Assembly (NCBI GenBank): GCA_041738285.1
Contig: JBGSQB010000085.1
Span: forward strand, 1 to 5,427
Length of the DNA: 5,427 bases
DNA from: SZUA-521 sp041738285
GTDB lineage: Bacteria; Pseudomonadota; Gammaproteobacteria; Pseudomonadales; Azotimanducaceae
Direction of reading: 5' to 3'
Shown: positions 5,302 to 5,427 of the stretch, one piece after another
How positions within the stretch are numbered: the first letter of the stretch is position 1
How the letters are laid out: the number at the start of each line of letters is the position of its first letter
Program-made: the position numbers and the translations under genes
Notes under the pieces: generated by a model
What the model was told of the DNA's origin: nothing
The model's database searches: none
What the model saw: only the letters and a program-made list of their open reading frames with translations

Positions 5302-5427
5302 TCAGACGTAGATATCGATCACCGTGCCCAATCGTGCGCGCGGCCGTCGGGGTTTGCGCCATGGGTTGGCTGCGAGCGACGATTGGCGCGACGGCGCGGC
5401 GCCGAACCAACGTCGGTCGAGTCCGCT
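5302..5427 (-). CDS. C-terminal fragment of an unidentified protein, entering from the right edge
   Basis: A minus-strand frame is open from the window edge to TGA at 5302-5304 (41 residues). It ends in an arginine-rich segment WRKPRRPRARL followed by GTVIDIYV. The pattern (basic linker, then a short hydrophobic strand at the very end, mostly G/C third positions) looks like a genuine C-terminus, and the 23-base gap to the TTG start of the symporter fits an operon. I do not recognise the family. Two other frames over the same bases are also open for most of the stretch, including a + strand ATG at 5361, so the assignment is tentative. Confidence 0.38.
   Translation of the reverse strand, partial: SGLDRRWFGAAPSRQSSLAANPWRKPRRPRARLGTVIDIYV

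Noticed and set aside
5361..5427. Possible + strand gene start at ATG 5361
   Set aside because: Only 22 codons are visible, with no clear ribosome binding site at good spacing; the minus-strand C-terminus is a better fit to the operon.

Overview
This window looks like GC-rich bacterial chromosome, most likely proteobacterial. The evidence is the high G+C third codon positions, tightly packed genes with ATGA/TGATG stop-start overlaps, and the gene families present. No marker gene allows a finer placement. All recognisable genes belong to ordinary metabolic and transport families. The unusual object is a 269-bp nested-palindrome element at 2378-2646 that fills the gap between two converging reading frames.

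Layout from left to right. (1) The 3' end of a luciferase-like (LLM-class) flavin oxidoreductase on the + strand ends at 289. (2) Six bases later, convergent to it, is a minus-strand pair: a 12-TM MFS transporter (691-2010) and a single-domain rhodanese (296-694), coupled by an ATGA overlap. (3) A 174-bp leader (2011-2184) lies upstream of the MFS gene. It holds an AT-rich island and a short frame whose stop overlaps the MFS start, possibly the tail of a lost upstream gene. (4) A small + strand frame of 63 codons (2185-2376) is unrecognised. (5) The palindromic element follows, with 35-bp terminal inverted repeats and two internal hairpin arms. (6) A minus-strand operon is read from the right edge: an unidentified C-terminal fragment (ending 5302), a DAACS-family Na+/H+-coupled symporter for acidic amino acids or dicarboxylates (TTG start, 4052-5278), a histidine-phosphatase-superfamily enzyme (3444-4055) and a CaiD-like enoyl-CoA hydratase/isomerase (2643-3416). 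The TAG stop of this last gene lies in the outer edge of the palindromic element.

The symporter, phosphatase and crotonase are spaced as one transcription unit (4-base overlap, then a 27-base gap with a GAGGG ribosome binding site). They do not form a pathway I can name. The crotonase points to acyl-CoA metabolism and the symporter to uptake of a carboxylate or acidic amino acid. The element sits where this operon ends and, as RNA, could fold into a three-way junction, so it may now also act as a bidirectional transcript end.

No rRNA, tRNA, CRISPR array, transposase gene or plasmid/phage function was seen. No gene-free stretch exceeds 300 bases.
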